A DNA stretch of 9,318 nt from Geobacter sp. UBA4074 (GTDB lineage Bacteria > Desulfobacterota > Desulfuromonadia > Geobacterales > Pseudopelobacteraceae), in assembly GCA_002383415.1 (NCBI GenBank), contig DFYU01000022.1, positions 21,875 through 31,192 on the forward strand. Reading direction: 5' to 3'. The stretch's first letter is position 1; each line of letters starts with the position of its first letter. Below, piece by piece: positions 1 through 9,232 of this stretch. Position numbers and translations under genes: made by a program. The notes under the pieces were generated by a model. The model saw only the letters and a list, made by a program, of their open reading frames with translations, was not told the DNA's origin and ran no database searches.

Positions 1-679
1 GCTTGATCAGGGTTACCTCCAGGGCCGCCCGGTCAACCGTGCTGTTGGCACCGATCTCCACATCGTCTTCCAGTACCACAATGCCGATCTGGGGAATTGG
101 ATAATAGGAAGCCCCATCCGGCGCATAACCGAAACCGTCGCTACCGATCACAGCCCCCGGCTGCAGCTTACAACGCTTCCCCATACGGCAACGCTCCCGC
201 ACCACGGCATTGGCGTGGATCACACTGTCGTCGCCGATAGTAACGCCGTCGTAGATCACCGCACCAGGATGGATCACCACCCGGTCACCGATGGTGACAT
301 TGTTGCCGACCACCGCGCCTGGATAGATACTGATCCCCTCGCCCAAGGTGACATTGGTGCCGATCACCGCCTCGGGCATCACCCCCAACGGCGGGTGTGC
401 TGCGGTATAAAACAGGGTCAGCAGCTTGGCAAAGCCCAGATACGGATTGGCCAGCTCGATCACATTGCGACCGTAGGCCTCGCCGCCCGGCGCCATCAAC
501 ACCGCACCGGCCTTGGTCTCTGCCACCTTGGCGGCGTACTTGGGGTTGGCCAGAAAGGTAACCTTGTCCGGTCCGGCCGTTTCCAACGGGGCCAGGCCGT
601 TCACCGTCAAGGTTGCATCGCCGCGCACGGTACCGCCCAGGTAGTCTGCCAGTTGCTGCAGGGTTTTGGTCTGGATCAT
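1..679 (-). CDS. lpxD: LpxD, UDP-3-O-(3-hydroxyacyl)glucosamine N-acyltransferase (partial, N-terminal 226 residues)
   Basis: LpxD transfers a 3-hydroxyacyl chain from acyl-ACP to the 2-amino group of UDP-3-O-acylglucosamine, the third step of lipid A synthesis, in the cytoplasm. The reading frame is open from an ATG at 679 to the left edge, with no stop in the window. Residues 1-100 or so match the N-terminal uridine-binding domain (start MIQTKTLQQLADYLGG). From about residue 101 there are left-handed beta-helix hexapeptide repeats (VIGTNV, TLGEGI, VVGNNV, TIGDRV, TIGDDS). Family landmarks are GSDGFGYAPDG at 179-189 and the block around DDVEIGANSTVDRAAL at 205-220. The family's catalytic His lies shortly after this block, so it should fall just outside the window. 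The family is usually about 340-350 residues, so roughly one third is missing. The start is supported by a GAGGGG site at 690-695, 10 bases upstream. The gene begins 18 bases after skp, probably in the same transcript. fabZ and lpxA commonly follow, but they are not visible here. Confidence 0.95.
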   Translation of the reverse strand, partial: MIQTKTLQQLADYLGGTVRGDATLTVNGLAPLETAGPDKVTFLANPKYAAKVAETKAGAVLMAPGGEAYGRNVIELANPYLGFAKLLTLFYTAAHPPLGVMPEAVIGTNVTLGEGISIYPGAVVGNNVTIGDRVVIHPGAVIYDGVTIGDDSVIHANAVVRERCRMGKRCKLQPGAVIGSDGFGYAPDGASYYPIPQIGIVVLEDDVEIGANSTVDRAALEVTLIK

Positions 680-697
680 GGCAACACAGCCCCTCAA

Positions 698-1216
698 TTA
701 TTTTTTCGGATTACTGGCGTTAAAGGCCTTGATAACCTCTTCGGTCAGGTCAGCCTTCTGGTCGGCGTACAGCATGCCGGCGCCACGGGCATCAAAGATG
801 ATCGTGTAGCCGTTTTTACGGCCATACTCGTTGACCACCTTGCTCATGGCCTCAACCAGTTTTTTGGTGAACTCACCATCGCGGGCCTGGAGGTCTTCCT
901 CGGCGTCTTTGGTAAAACGCTGGAAGTCCTTCAGTTTTTGCTGGTAATCCTTTTCCTTGGCAGCTCGGGCTGTTTCGCTTAAGGCCACACCCTGCTTCTC
1001 CAGGTCACCCTTCAGCTTCTGCAGTTCATCCTGCTTGGCGTTGATCTGATCCTGGTAGCCCTTCAGCCTGACCTGCAACTGCTGCTTGGCATCCTTGCCG
1101 GCCTCCGAGCTGTTCAGGGCACGCTGCATATCGATATAGCCGAACTTGCCTTCGGCAGCCCAGGCGGCACCAGTCATCATCGCCAGCATCATTACCACCA
1201 TCATCACGCGCTTCAT
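698..1216 (-). CDS. skp: Skp/OmpH family periplasmic chaperone
   Basis: Skp-type chaperones are periplasmic trimers that hold unfolded outer-membrane proteins in a cavity formed by long coiled-coil arms and deliver them to the Bam machinery. The 172-residue length is typical. Residues 1-20 form a signal peptide (KR n-region, Met-rich hydrophobic core, AWA cleavage site before residue 21). The mature protein opens with FGYIDMQRALNSSEAG (25-40), the family's first strand and helix. Residues about 40-125 are Lys/Gln/Glu/Asp-rich and probably form the coiled-coil arms. The C-terminal FDARGAGMLYADQKADLT (141-158) is the conserved return to the body domain. An AAGGAG site at 1224-1229 lies 7 bases before the ATG. 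The position directly after bamA and before lpxD is the common proteobacterial order and fits the role. The odd feature is the signal-peptide core, built from a repeated Met-Met-X-X pattern, described separately. The family call is firm; client range is inferred from relatives. Confidence 0.95.
   Translation of the reverse strand: MKRVMMVVMMLAMMTGAAWAAEGKFGYIDMQRALNSSEAGKDAKQQLQVRLKGYQDQINAKQDELQKLKGDLEKQGVALSETARAAKEKDYQQKLKDFQRFTKDAEEDLQARDGEFTKKLVEAMSKVVNEYGRKNGYTIIFDARGAGMLYADQKADLTEEVIKAFNASNPKK
1169..1204 (-). repeat. 12-base imperfect tandem repeat in the skp signal-peptide region (three units)
   Basis: Read on the coding strand, codons 5-16 of skp consist of three consecutive 12-base units, each beginning ATGATG: ATGATGGTGGTA, ATGATGCTGGCG, ATGATGACTGGT. 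They encode MMVV, MMLA and MMTG. The first two units differ at three positions; the third is more diverged after ATGATG. The period keeps the reading frame, so gain or loss of a unit would change the hydrophobic core by four residues without a frameshift. It may equally reflect codon usage in a Met-rich core rather than true duplication. Confidence 0.6.
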
Positions 1217-1243
1217 GGTTCGTCTCCTTTAGCTTACTGTATG

Positions 1244-3504
1244 CTAGAACATACTACCGATTGCGAATTCAAATCGCCCTGACGTGCTCTCACCAGGATT
1301 GGGGTTGATCGGGATACCGTATTCAAGACGTAGCGGACCCATCGGCGAGGCCCAGCGGATGCCGCCGCCATAGCTCATCAGCACCTTGGGGGGCCTGAAG
1401 CCGCCGTCCCAGGCGTTGCCGTAGTCAAAAAAGGCCACCCCTTTAACCCCAAATTCCGACAACAACGGGAATTTCAGTTCTACGTTACCGAACAGTTCCT
1501 TTTCACCGCCGATATAGTTGCCAAACTGATCTCTTTCACCGATAGTCCTGGCCTCATAGCCCCGCAGGGTACCAATACCTCCCAGGTAGAAGCGTTCATC
1601 CAGCGGCACCTTGCCGCCAGCTTCCTGCACCGCTCCCAACACCAGTTTGGTAGAGACCACGAACTTCCACCACAGCGGATAGTAAATGGTATTGTCTAAG
1701 ACCTCACGTACGTACTTGTTATCGCCCCCCAGGCCTGCGTACTCCAGCGAGAAGGAGTTGACCATGCCGGTGGAGGGATCGAAACGGTAATCAGTATTGT
1801 TGTGGGTGATGCTGGCATAGATCGCACTGGTAGTTGACTGACCGATCGGATACAGGTCGTTGCCATATTGGTCGTGGGCCTGTTTCCACGCATCAGTGTA
1901 CTCGTACACATCCTTCATCTCGTACTTGTACATCAGGAAAGTGCCGACATAATCGCTGATCGGGTAACCGGCCTTGATGTCGAAACCGGTGCGTCGCAGG
2001 TAGTAGTCATCCCACTCCCGTTCAGAACGGTAGATATCAGCCCCCAGGGTCCATTTGCTATCCAGGAAGTAGGGGTCGGTCAGGCCGACCGAATAGGTGT
2101 TGGAACTGCCGCCCAGCGAGGCCGAGGCGTTGGCCTTGAGCCCCAGGCCCAGGAAGTTGGACTGGGAAATCGAGCCCTGCAGGATCATGCCGTCCAGCGA
2201 GCTGTAGCCGCCGCCGATGGTGAAGGCGCCGGTGGCCTTCTCCTTCAGGTCCACGTTGATATTCAGCTTGTCAGCGCTGCTGCCCTTGACGCTGGCCACG
2301 TTGGCTTCTTCAAAATAGCCGGTGTTCATCAGGTTCTGCTTGCTACGCTTGAAGCCGGTGGCGCTGTACAGTTCGCCTTCCAGAAGCCGCATCTCGCGAC
2401 GCACTACCTTGTCACGGGTCTTGCCATTACCGGCGATGGTGATCCGCTCGATATAGACCAGATCGCCCTTCTCCACATCAAAGGTCAGCTCCAGCTGCTT
2501 CTTTTCCTGATCCTGCTTGGTCAGTGGGTTGACGTTGTTGAAGGCGTAGCCCTTGTCGGCGGTCATGTCGGTCAGGGTGCCGATATCCTCCCGCAGGTTT
2601 TTGCGGCTGAATACCTCTCCCACTTCACTCTTCAGCTTCTTCCTGATCTCTGCCTCGGGATACAGGACGTCACCGGAGAAGGCGATGGAGCCGATCCGGT
2701 ACTGATCACCCTCAGTGATCGACACCAGCACCTCCAGCGACTCTCGGTCTTCGGATAGCTTGACCTTGGGCTCCCCCACCTTGACGTTGATGTAGCCGTT
2801 GTTCATGTAGTGGTCGGCGATCAGCAGGGCATCGTTGCGCAACACCTCTTCCTTGTAGGTGCCGGCGCCGGTCAGCCACGACATGAACCACTCTTCACTG
2901 GTCTCGATCACCCCGCGCAGCTTGCGGGGAGAAAAGGCCGTGTTGCCTTCGAAGCTGATCGTGCTGATCCGGATCTTTTTGCCTTCAACGATCTGCAGCG
3001 TCACCAGATATTCGGTGTCGGAGCGCTGCTCAACCCGGGGCTGCACCTGCACCAGATAGTAGCCTTCATCCTGGTACTGCTTGGTAAGTTTGAGAACGGC
3101 AGCATCCAGATCTTTTTGCGAGAACACGGCGTTGCGACGGATCGGCAGGCCTTCCAGCAGTTTTTCCTGCTTGAGCGCCTCGTTGCCTTCGAAGCGCACC
3201 TCACGAATGATCGGCTTTTCCACCACCGAAAAGACCAGCACCAGCCCGGCGCTGCCCGGTTCGGTGCTAACCTGCACATCACGGAACTGGCCCAGGTTAA
3301 AGATGGAGCGGATGTCGGCGTCGGTGCGATCGCTGTCGAGCCGCTCGCCCGCCTTGCTGCTAACGGCATTCAGTATGGCAGCGGAATCGATGCGCCGGTT
3401 GCCCCGCACCACCACCTCACTGACCGTGTCACTTTCAGCGTAAACAGCTTCGCTGTTCATCAACAGCAGTGCCACCACGGCGATTTTCAGGTACTGATAC
3501 TTGG

Positions 3505-3508
<4 letters not shown>
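1244..3508 (-). CDS. bamA: BamA, outer membrane protein assembly factor (Omp85 family)
   Basis: BamA is the central outer-membrane component of the Bam complex, which folds and inserts beta-barrel proteins. At 754 residues it is slightly shorter than the E. coli protein (about 810). Residues 1-24 are a signal peptide (VYA before residue 25). Five POTRA domains can be placed at about 27-97, 98-177, 178-267, 268-348 and 351-424, each with the family's GN or GD turn (VRGNRRI 34-40, FEGNEA 106-111, FEGNTA 186-191, FSGDVL 277-282, IAGNGK 358-363). The 16-strand barrel spans about 425-754. The loop-6 motif reads LRGY (648-651), a variant of the canonical VRGF. The chain ends in Phe (GRFEFAIGSMF), the usual outer-membrane C-terminal signal. 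Translation starts at a GTG that overlaps the lolD stop. The next in-frame start candidate (GTG codon 11) would remove the signal-peptide n-region, so codon 1 is preferred. skp follows 27 bases downstream. Confidence 0.97.
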
Positions 3509-4189
<681 letters not shown>

Positions 4190-4197
<8 letters not shown>

Positions 4198-5452
4198 ACC
4201 TGAGCGCCTCCGCCGGCAACATCTTTGAAGCCTGCCAGGCCGGATAGAGGGTGGCCACAAACGAGATCACTACCGCCGTGATCGAGATCATCAGCACATC
4301 GGAGCCCACCACTTGGGAGGGGAAGTGATCCAGGTAGTAGATATCCTTGCTGAAGAAGTTCTTGCCGGTCAGCTTTTGTACCAGATCGATGATCAACTCC
4401 AGATTGTGGGCGATCAGCAGACCGGACAACACCCCCAGCACGGTGCCCACGATGCCGATGATCAGCCCTTCCAACACAAAGATCTTCATGATACTGAGCG
4501 AGCGAGCTCCCATCGCCTTCAGAATGGCGATATCGCGGGCCTTTTCCATCACCACCATGAACAGGGTTGAGGCGATGCCGAAGGCCGCCACCAGCACGAT
4601 CAGGGTCAGGATGATGAACATGACCACCTTTTCAGTCTTGAGCGCAAACAGGATGTTCTTGTTCATCTGCATCCAGTCCCGCGCGTAGAGCTCAGGGCCA
4701 AATTCACGGTTGATCTGCTGGGCCAGTTCGGTGGTGCCGTAGACATTGGCCACCTTCAGCTGCACACCGGTCACGGTGTCGCCCAGGTCGAAAAAGCGTT
4801 GGGCCTGGCCGAGACTGACATAGGCCAGGCTCGAATCATACTCGAACATGCCGGTGTTGAAGATGCCCACCACCCGGAACGGTTTCAACTTGGGCATCAT
4901 CCCCAGCGGGGTGATGCTGCCGGTGGGCGAGACAACATTTACCCGGTCTCCCAGAGTAAGGTTCAGGTGGCGTGCCAGTTCGCGCCCGATCAGGATACCC
5001 GGCTCAGGCCCGCTACCGGGCTGCGGATCAAGGAGGGTCATGCCGCCCTGCACCAGCGAGCGTGATAGTCGGGTTACCTCGCGGTCAGTTTCCGGCTCGA
5101 TCCCCCGCAGCACCACGCCGGACACATTGCGTCCGGTGGAGAGCATGACCTGGTTGTAGATGAACGGTGTAGCGGCCTGCACACCGGGCAACTGCTTGAG
5201 ACGTTCCATGGTCCCGCGATAGTTTTCCATCGCTGCGCCGCTACGGATTACGACCAGGTGGGCATTGGTGCCGAGGATCTTTTCCTTTAGATCGCGCTCA
5301 AAGCCGGTCATCACCGCCAGCACCACAATCAACGCCATGACCCCCAGCGCCACACCGGCAGTGGAAATAAAGGTTATGATCGAGATGAAGGTGGACTTGC
5401 GCTTGGCCTTGAGGTAACGCAACCCGATCAGGAGTTCGAACGGCATGGACAA
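4190..5452 (-). CDS. lolC: LolC/LolE family lipoprotein-releasing ABC transporter permease
   Basis: This is the inner-membrane permease of the Lol lipoprotein exporter, working with LolD next door. It has the MacB-like layout with 420 residues: a short cytoplasmic N-terminus, a first membrane helix at about 22-49 (ISIITFISTAGVALGVMALI region), a large periplasmic domain at about 50-276, and three more helices at about 277-302, 322-348 and 385-405. The cytoplasmic EKARDIAILKAMGA (303-316) is the conserved coupling segment that contacts the ATPase. The C-terminal YPAWQASKMLPAEALRYE (403-420) is also a family signature. Two starts are possible: a TTG at 5452, with GAGG 10 bases upstream, or an ATG at 5446, with the same site 16 bases away. 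I use the TTG on spacing grounds; the ATG would give the MPFELLIGLRYL start, which also looks natural. Only one permease gene is present, so it may act as a homodimer. The gene begins 2 bases after the lysS stop. Confidence 0.93.
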
Positions 5453-5454
5453 GT

Positions 5455-6933
5455 CTATTTCGCCTCTTTACGCAGTTGCGGGAACAGGATCACGTCACGG
5501 ATCGAGGCCGAGTCGGTCAGCAACATCACCAGGCGGTCGATGCCGATCCCCTCGCCGGCCGTCGGCGGCAGGCCGTATTCCAAAGCACGCACATAATCCT
5601 CATCCATGTAGTGCGCCTCTTCATCCCCTTTGTCCTTCTCAGCCACCTGGGCCAGAAAGCGCTCCTTCTGATCCACCGGGTCGTTCAGCTCGGAAAAGGC
5701 GTTGGCGATCTCACGGCCGCCGATCATCAGCTCAAAACGATCAACGATGTACGGATCATGATCGTTTTTGCGCGAGAGCGGCGAGACCTCTGTGGGATAG
5801 GCGGTTACAAAGGTGGGTTGAATCAACTTGTGTTCAGCAACCTCTTCAAAGATCTCCATGATCAGCTTGCCATAGCCGATCTCATCCGGCAGGTCCAGGC
5901 CGATACTGCGGGCGTAGGCCAGTGCCAGATCACGGTCCTCCAGCTGCTTCTGCTCGATGTCGCCATACTCCAGGATCGCTTCCTTTACCGTCAAACGCCG
6001 CCAGGGACGCTGGAAGCTGATGGCCAGCTCCTGATAGGTAAAGTCAAGCGTACCCAACACCTCTTGGGCCACATGACAGAACAGTTCTTCGGTGAAGTCC
6101 ATCAGATCCTCGTAGGTGGCGTAGGCCTGATAGAACTCCATCATGGTGAATTCGGGGTTGTGACGAACCGAGATCCCCTCATTACGGAAGTTACGGTTGA
6201 TCTCAAAGACCCGTTCAAAACCGCCCACCACCAGACGTTTCAGGTACAGCTCCGGGGCAATCCGCAGGAACAGTTCCATATCCAGGGCATTGTGGTGGGT
6301 CACAAACGGGCGAGCCGTGGCGCCACCGGGGATCGGCTGCATCATCGGCGTCTCAACCTCAAGGAAATCACGAGAGGTCATAAACTGACGGATCAGGTTA
6401 ACAATCCGGGAACGCTTGATAAAAATCTCGCGCACCTCCGGGTTGACGATCAGGTCAACATAACGCTGGCGGTAGCGGGTCTCCACATCGGTCAGGCCGT
6501 GGAACTTTTCCGGCAGCGGCAGCAAGGATTTAACCAGCAGCCGCACCATGCGCGCATGAACCGACAGCTCGCCCTTCTGGGTGCGAAACGGGAAGCCGGC
6601 AACGCCGATAATGTCGCCGATGTCAAAGGACTCAAACTGGGCAAATGCCTCTTCGCTGAGATCATCCTTACGGACATAGACCTGAATACGTCCGCTGCGG
6701 TCCTGAATCTGGATAAAAGCGGCCTTGCCGAATGAACGGCGGGCGATGATCCTGCCAGCCAGCACGAACTCGACATCCGGTGCGTCGATCTGCTCAACCG
6801 AACCGTACTGCTCCACCACATCAGCGGCAGTATGGGCAGGCTTGAAATCGTTGGGATAGGGGTTGATGCCGGCCGTCCAGAGGGCGTTGACCTTACGCCG
6901 CCGCTGTAACAGCAGTTCACTCAATTCTTCCAT
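5455..6933 (-). CDS. lysS: Class II lysyl-tRNA synthetase
   Basis: The enzyme charges tRNA-Lys with lysine using ATP in the cytoplasm. The 492-residue length is normal for bacterial LysS. The N-terminal OB-fold anticodon-binding domain covers about residues 55-140 (VEFVLAGRIIARRSFGKAAF and the following strands). The catalytic domain follows a RYRQRYVDLIVNPEVRE linker (153-169). Class II motif 1 is around FLEVETPMMQPIPGGATARPF (190-210), motif 2 is FRNEGISVRHNPEFTMMEF (249-267) and motif 3 is GEGIGIDRLVML (460-471), with the expected motif 2 and motif 3 Arg residues (R250, R467). EFYQAY (266-271) and GGREIANAFSELNDP (405-419) are further LysRS hallmarks. The ATG at 6933 is preceded by GAAAGG at 6946-6951, a rather long 12 bases away. 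A promoter candidate lies in the 68-base gap upstream. The downstream gene lolC starts after 2 bases, so lysS probably heads the envelope operon. Confidence 0.97.
   Translation of the reverse strand: MEELSELLLQRRRKVNALWTAGINPYPNDFKPAHTAADVVEQYGSVEQIDAPDVEFVLAGRIIARRSFGKAAFIQIQDRSGRIQVYVRKDDLSEEAFAQFESFDIGDIIGVAGFPFRTQKGELSVHARMVRLLVKSLLPLPEKFHGLTDVETRYRQRYVDLIVNPEVREIFIKRSRIVNLIRQFMTSRDFLEVETPMMQPIPGGATARPFVTHHNALDMELFLRIAPELYLKRLVVGGFERVFEINRNFRNEGISVRHNPEFTMMEFYQAYATYEDLMDFTEELFCHVAQEVLGTLDFTYQELAISFQRPWRRLTVKEAILEYGDIEQKQLEDRDLALAYARSIGLDLPDEIGYGKLIMEIFEEVAEHKLIQPTFVTAYPTEVSPLSRKNDHDPYIVDRFELMIGGREIANAFSELNDPVDQKERFLAQVAEKDKGDEEAHYMDEDYVRALEYGLPPTAGEGIGIDRLVMLLTDSASIRDVILFPQLRKEAK
5463..5469 (-). 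promoter_or_regulatory. Ribosome binding site of lolC within the end of lysS
   Basis: The coding strand reads AAAGAGG here, inside the last lysS codons. The GAGG core (5463-5466) is 10 bases from the TTG at 5452 and 16 from the ATG at 5446. This favours the TTG start, though two codons are all that depends on it. Confidence 0.45.
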
Positions 6934-6971
6934 GGTCTTCTAGTACCTTTCAGAGCTGCAAATAAACTGAG

Positions 6972-7000
6972 AAAGTAGCCCAGCCAAACGGACGCGTCAA
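6972..7000 (-). promoter_or_regulatory. Candidate sigma70-type promoter for lysS and the envelope operon
   Basis: In the 68-base gap between the RNase gene and lysS, the coding strand has TTGACG (6995-7000, 5 of 6 to the -35 consensus), a 17-base spacer, and TACTTT (6972-6977, only 3 of 6 to the -10 consensus). It would start transcription near 6965, about 30 bases before the lysS ATG. The same gap has no hairpin plus T-run, so read-through from the RNase gene is also possible. The -10 match is weak, so this is tentative. Confidence 0.35.
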
Positions 7001-7001
7001 G

Positions 7002-9194
7002 CTATTCTTCTGCTATCTCAGCGGGTTTGGCGGCCTTTGCCGAACGTTTGGACGGTGCCCGTTTGGGCTTGGCAGCCGCCTTTTTCGGTGCTGCTTCAGG
7101 CTTAGGTGATTCCGCTGTCAACGGTACGGCCTGATCGTCAACGACAGCGGCCTTTTTCTTGGCAGCGGTGCTGCGTGAACGACGCGCTTTGGGCGGCGCT
7201 GGTTCTGCAGCGGCAACGGCCTCAACCGGCGCTGCGGCGGCTGCTTCCGGTTGTACCTTCTTTGCACGGCTCCTGCCTGCCTTTTTCGTAGGGGTGGCCT
7301 CTGCTGCTGGTGACGCCTGCGCATCCGGCTTGGTTACGGGGGCATCGGCAACGCTGGAAGGCTGTGCTTCTGTCGCATCTGCAACTGCGCCTTCTTTGGG
7401 CGTGCCCGGCTTTTTGCGGGAACGGGAGCGACGACGTTTCTTAGCCGGCTCTGCCTCCGAGCCACCGGTTTTGGTCTCCGCTGGCTCCTGCTGATGATCT
7501 GTCGGCGACTCGTCAGCGGCATCCTGCTCCTGACCGGCCGGCTGCACTGTTTGATCAGTGCCGGCTGGCTTTTTCTTCTTCTTGCGGCGACGTTTCTTCT
7601 TAGCGCCACCTTCAGCCGTTGCAGCCACAGGCACTGCTTCACCAGGCTCGTCACTACTCAGTGCCGGCTCTAAAGAAACCAGCGGCTGGTCGTCCTGCTC
7701 GCCCTTTTCGCGCTTGATGACCTCAAGCTCCAGCTGGTTCAGCAGGAAGGATGGCTTGCCCTTGACCGTAACCACAATCTCGTAATCGTTTTCAATCTGG
7801 GCCAGATCACGCTTTTTACGATTCAGCAGGAAGTAGGCTACCTCCAACGGCAGACCACCACGCACCTCGGCCACCTGTCCCTTGGCGGCGGCCCCATGTA
7901 CCTTGCGCAGGAACGAGAGCGCCATAGCCTCCACCGACTTGACCCGTCCACGCCCTTCACAGTGGGGACACTCCAGATGGATGGCGTCGTTAATGTTCTT
8001 GGCGATCCGCTGGCGAGACATCTCCATCATGCCAAATTGTGAAATACGCCCCAGGTTGACTCGGGCCTTATCCATCTTGAGGGCCTCTTTGAGGGTCCGC
8101 TCCACCTCTTTGTTGTGCTTGGTTTCGCGCATATCGATAAAATCGATCACCACCAGACCACCCAGGTCGCGTAGCCGCAGATGACGGGCCACCTCGGCGG
8201 CAGCCTCCAGGTTGGTCTTATAGGCGGTATCCTCAATGCCCCGCTCGCCACTGGACTTGCCGGAGTTGACGTCAATCGAAACCAGTGCTTCAGTCGGCTC
8301 AATGATCAGGGAACCGCCCGACGGCAATGGCACACGTTTTTCGTACAACTGGTCGATCTGCTCCTCCAGCTGGTATTTGGAAAAGATCGGCCGCTTCTCC
8401 TTGTGCAGCTTGACCAGCTTTTCACAACCGGGCATCAACTCCTTAAAGAAGTCAATCGCCTGCTGGTAGGCGGCCTTATCATCAACCAGCACCTCATCGA
8501 TATCATCGGAAAAGTAGTCACGCAGGGTGCGCAGGATGACGCCGGCATCATGATAGATCTCTGCGGGTCCCTTGATCTGTGCGGCTTGTTGCTGTATCCG
8601 CTCATGAACCCCCACCAGGTATTCCAGATCTTTTTTGAGCTCATCCGCTGTACGGCCCACGGCCTCGGTCCGCACGATATAGCCGTAGCCCTCAGGCACC
8701 TGAAGGTCCGCCACCAGTGTCTTCAGCTCTTTGCGTGTCGAGTTGTCCTCGATCTTGCGGGAGATACCGGCTGCGTCGTCACCGGGCATCAAGACCATAT
8801 AGCGGCCGGGCAGCGACAGATAACTGGTCAGGGCTGCCCCCTTCATATCGCGGGCATCCTTTTCGACCTGCACAATCAGCTCCTGCCCCCGGCGCAGCAC
8901 CTCTTGAATACGGGGGCGACGCTTGCGCTCCTCCACCGGCACATCGTCCCGCCACTGCCAGAAATTGGGGTGCAGATCACCCATCTGGATGAAGCCGGGC
9001 TTTTTCTGCCCAATATCCACGAAGGCCGCCTGCAGGCCCGGTTCGACCCGCAGCACCACCCCTTTGTAAATATTGCCTTTGGTCTGCTCTTTGCCACTGA
9101 TCTCAATATTCAGCTCCATCAGACGACCTTCCTGCACGATCGCCACCCGGGCCTCTTCGGGATGCATGACGTTAATCAGCATCTTTCTGCTCAT
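7002..9194 (-). CDS. rng: Rne/Rng family endoribonuclease (RNase E/G) with long basic C-terminal tail
   Basis: RNase E/G enzymes cut single-stranded, AU-rich RNA from a 5'-monophosphate end, in mRNA decay and rRNA/tRNA processing. Of 730 residues, about 1-495 form the catalytic half. An S1 RNA-binding domain covers about 37-125 (GNIYKGVVLRVEPGLQAAFVDIG, 40-62). The RNase H-like and 5'-sensor regions follow. The DNase I-like catalytic segment holds the two metal-binding Asp residues D308 (SIDVNSG) and D351 (VIDFIDM). CPHC at 409-412 is the Zn-link motif that joins subunits in the family. Residues about 498-730 are a low-complexity tail rich in Ala, Pro, Glu, Lys and Arg, with five basic islands. 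The catalytic half equals a complete RNase G (about 490 residues); the tail is unlike the longer E. coli RNase E scaffold, so I use the symbol rng with reserve (rne is the alternative). The ATG at 9194 has AAGGA 6 bases upstream and a promoter about 40 bases before it. Confidence 0.93.
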   Translation of the reverse strand: MSRKMLINVMHPEEARVAIVQEGRLMELNIEISGKEQTKGNIYKGVVLRVEPGLQAAFVDIGQKKPGFIQMGDLHPNFWQWRDDVPVEERKRRPRIQEVLRRGQELIVQVEKDARDMKGAALTSYLSLPGRYMVLMPGDDAAGISRKIEDNSTRKELKTLVADLQVPEGYGYIVRTEAVGRTADELKKDLEYLVGVHERIQQQAAQIKGPAEIYHDAGVILRTLRDYFSDDIDEVLVDDKAAYQQAIDFFKELMPGCEKLVKLHKEKRPIFSKYQLEEQIDQLYEKRVPLPSGGSLIIEPTEALVSIDVNSGKSSGERGIEDTAYKTNLEAAAEVARHLRLRDLGGLVVIDFIDMRETKHNKEVERTLKEALKMDKARVNLGRISQFGMMEMSRQRIAKNINDAIHLECPHCEGRGRVKSVEAMALSFLRKVHGAAAKGQVAEVRGGLPLEVAYFLLNRKKRDLAQIENDYEIVVTVKGKPSFLLNQLELEVIKREKGEQDDQPLVSLEPALSSDEPGEAVPVAATAEGGAKKKRRRKKKKKPAGTDQTVQPAGQEQDAADESPTDHQQEPAETKTGGSEAEPAKKRRRSRSRKKPGTPKEGAVADATEAQPSSVADAPVTKPDAQASPAAEATPTKKAGRSRAKKVQPEAAAAAPVEAVAAAEPAPPKARRSRSTAAKKKAAVVDDQAVPLTAESPKPEAAPKKAAAKPKRAPSKRSAKAAKPAEIAEE

Positions 9195-9232
9195 AGTTGT
9201 TCCTTTCAGACTGCGGGGTACAAATTCGACGA

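Noticed and set aside
215..982. Plus-strand 255-residue open frame across lpxD and skp
   Set aside because: It is antisense to two clear genes and crosses their junction. The repeated ADHR-like segments are the mirror of LpxD hexapeptide repeats, not a real repeat protein.
4198..4260. N-terminal 21-residue extension of LolD
   Set aside because: The extension is Arg/Pro-rich and out of frame within lolC. The ATG at 4197 gives the family-typical start and has a ribosome site.
5476..6735. Long (419-residue) plus-strand open frame opposite lysS
   Set aside because: It lies wholly antisense to a fully conserved lysS and matches no family I recognise. Its His/Gln/Leu-rich composition is what the complement of a GC-biased gene gives.
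6991..6998. GACGCGTC perfect 8-base palindrome between the RNase gene and lysS, considered as a terminator stem or operator
   Set aside because: The symmetry does not extend into the flanks, there is no loop and no T-run, and it overlaps the candidate -35 by chance-level similarity.
7118..7654. Alternative minus-strand frames (7334-7654, 7118-7324) inside the RNase tail, with the A-rich run near 7569 as a possible frameshift site
   Set aside because: The low-complexity GC-rich tail stays open in several frames by composition. The A-run reads AAG AAA AAG in frame, which lacks the full A AAA AAG slippery heptamer, and the alternative product matches nothing.
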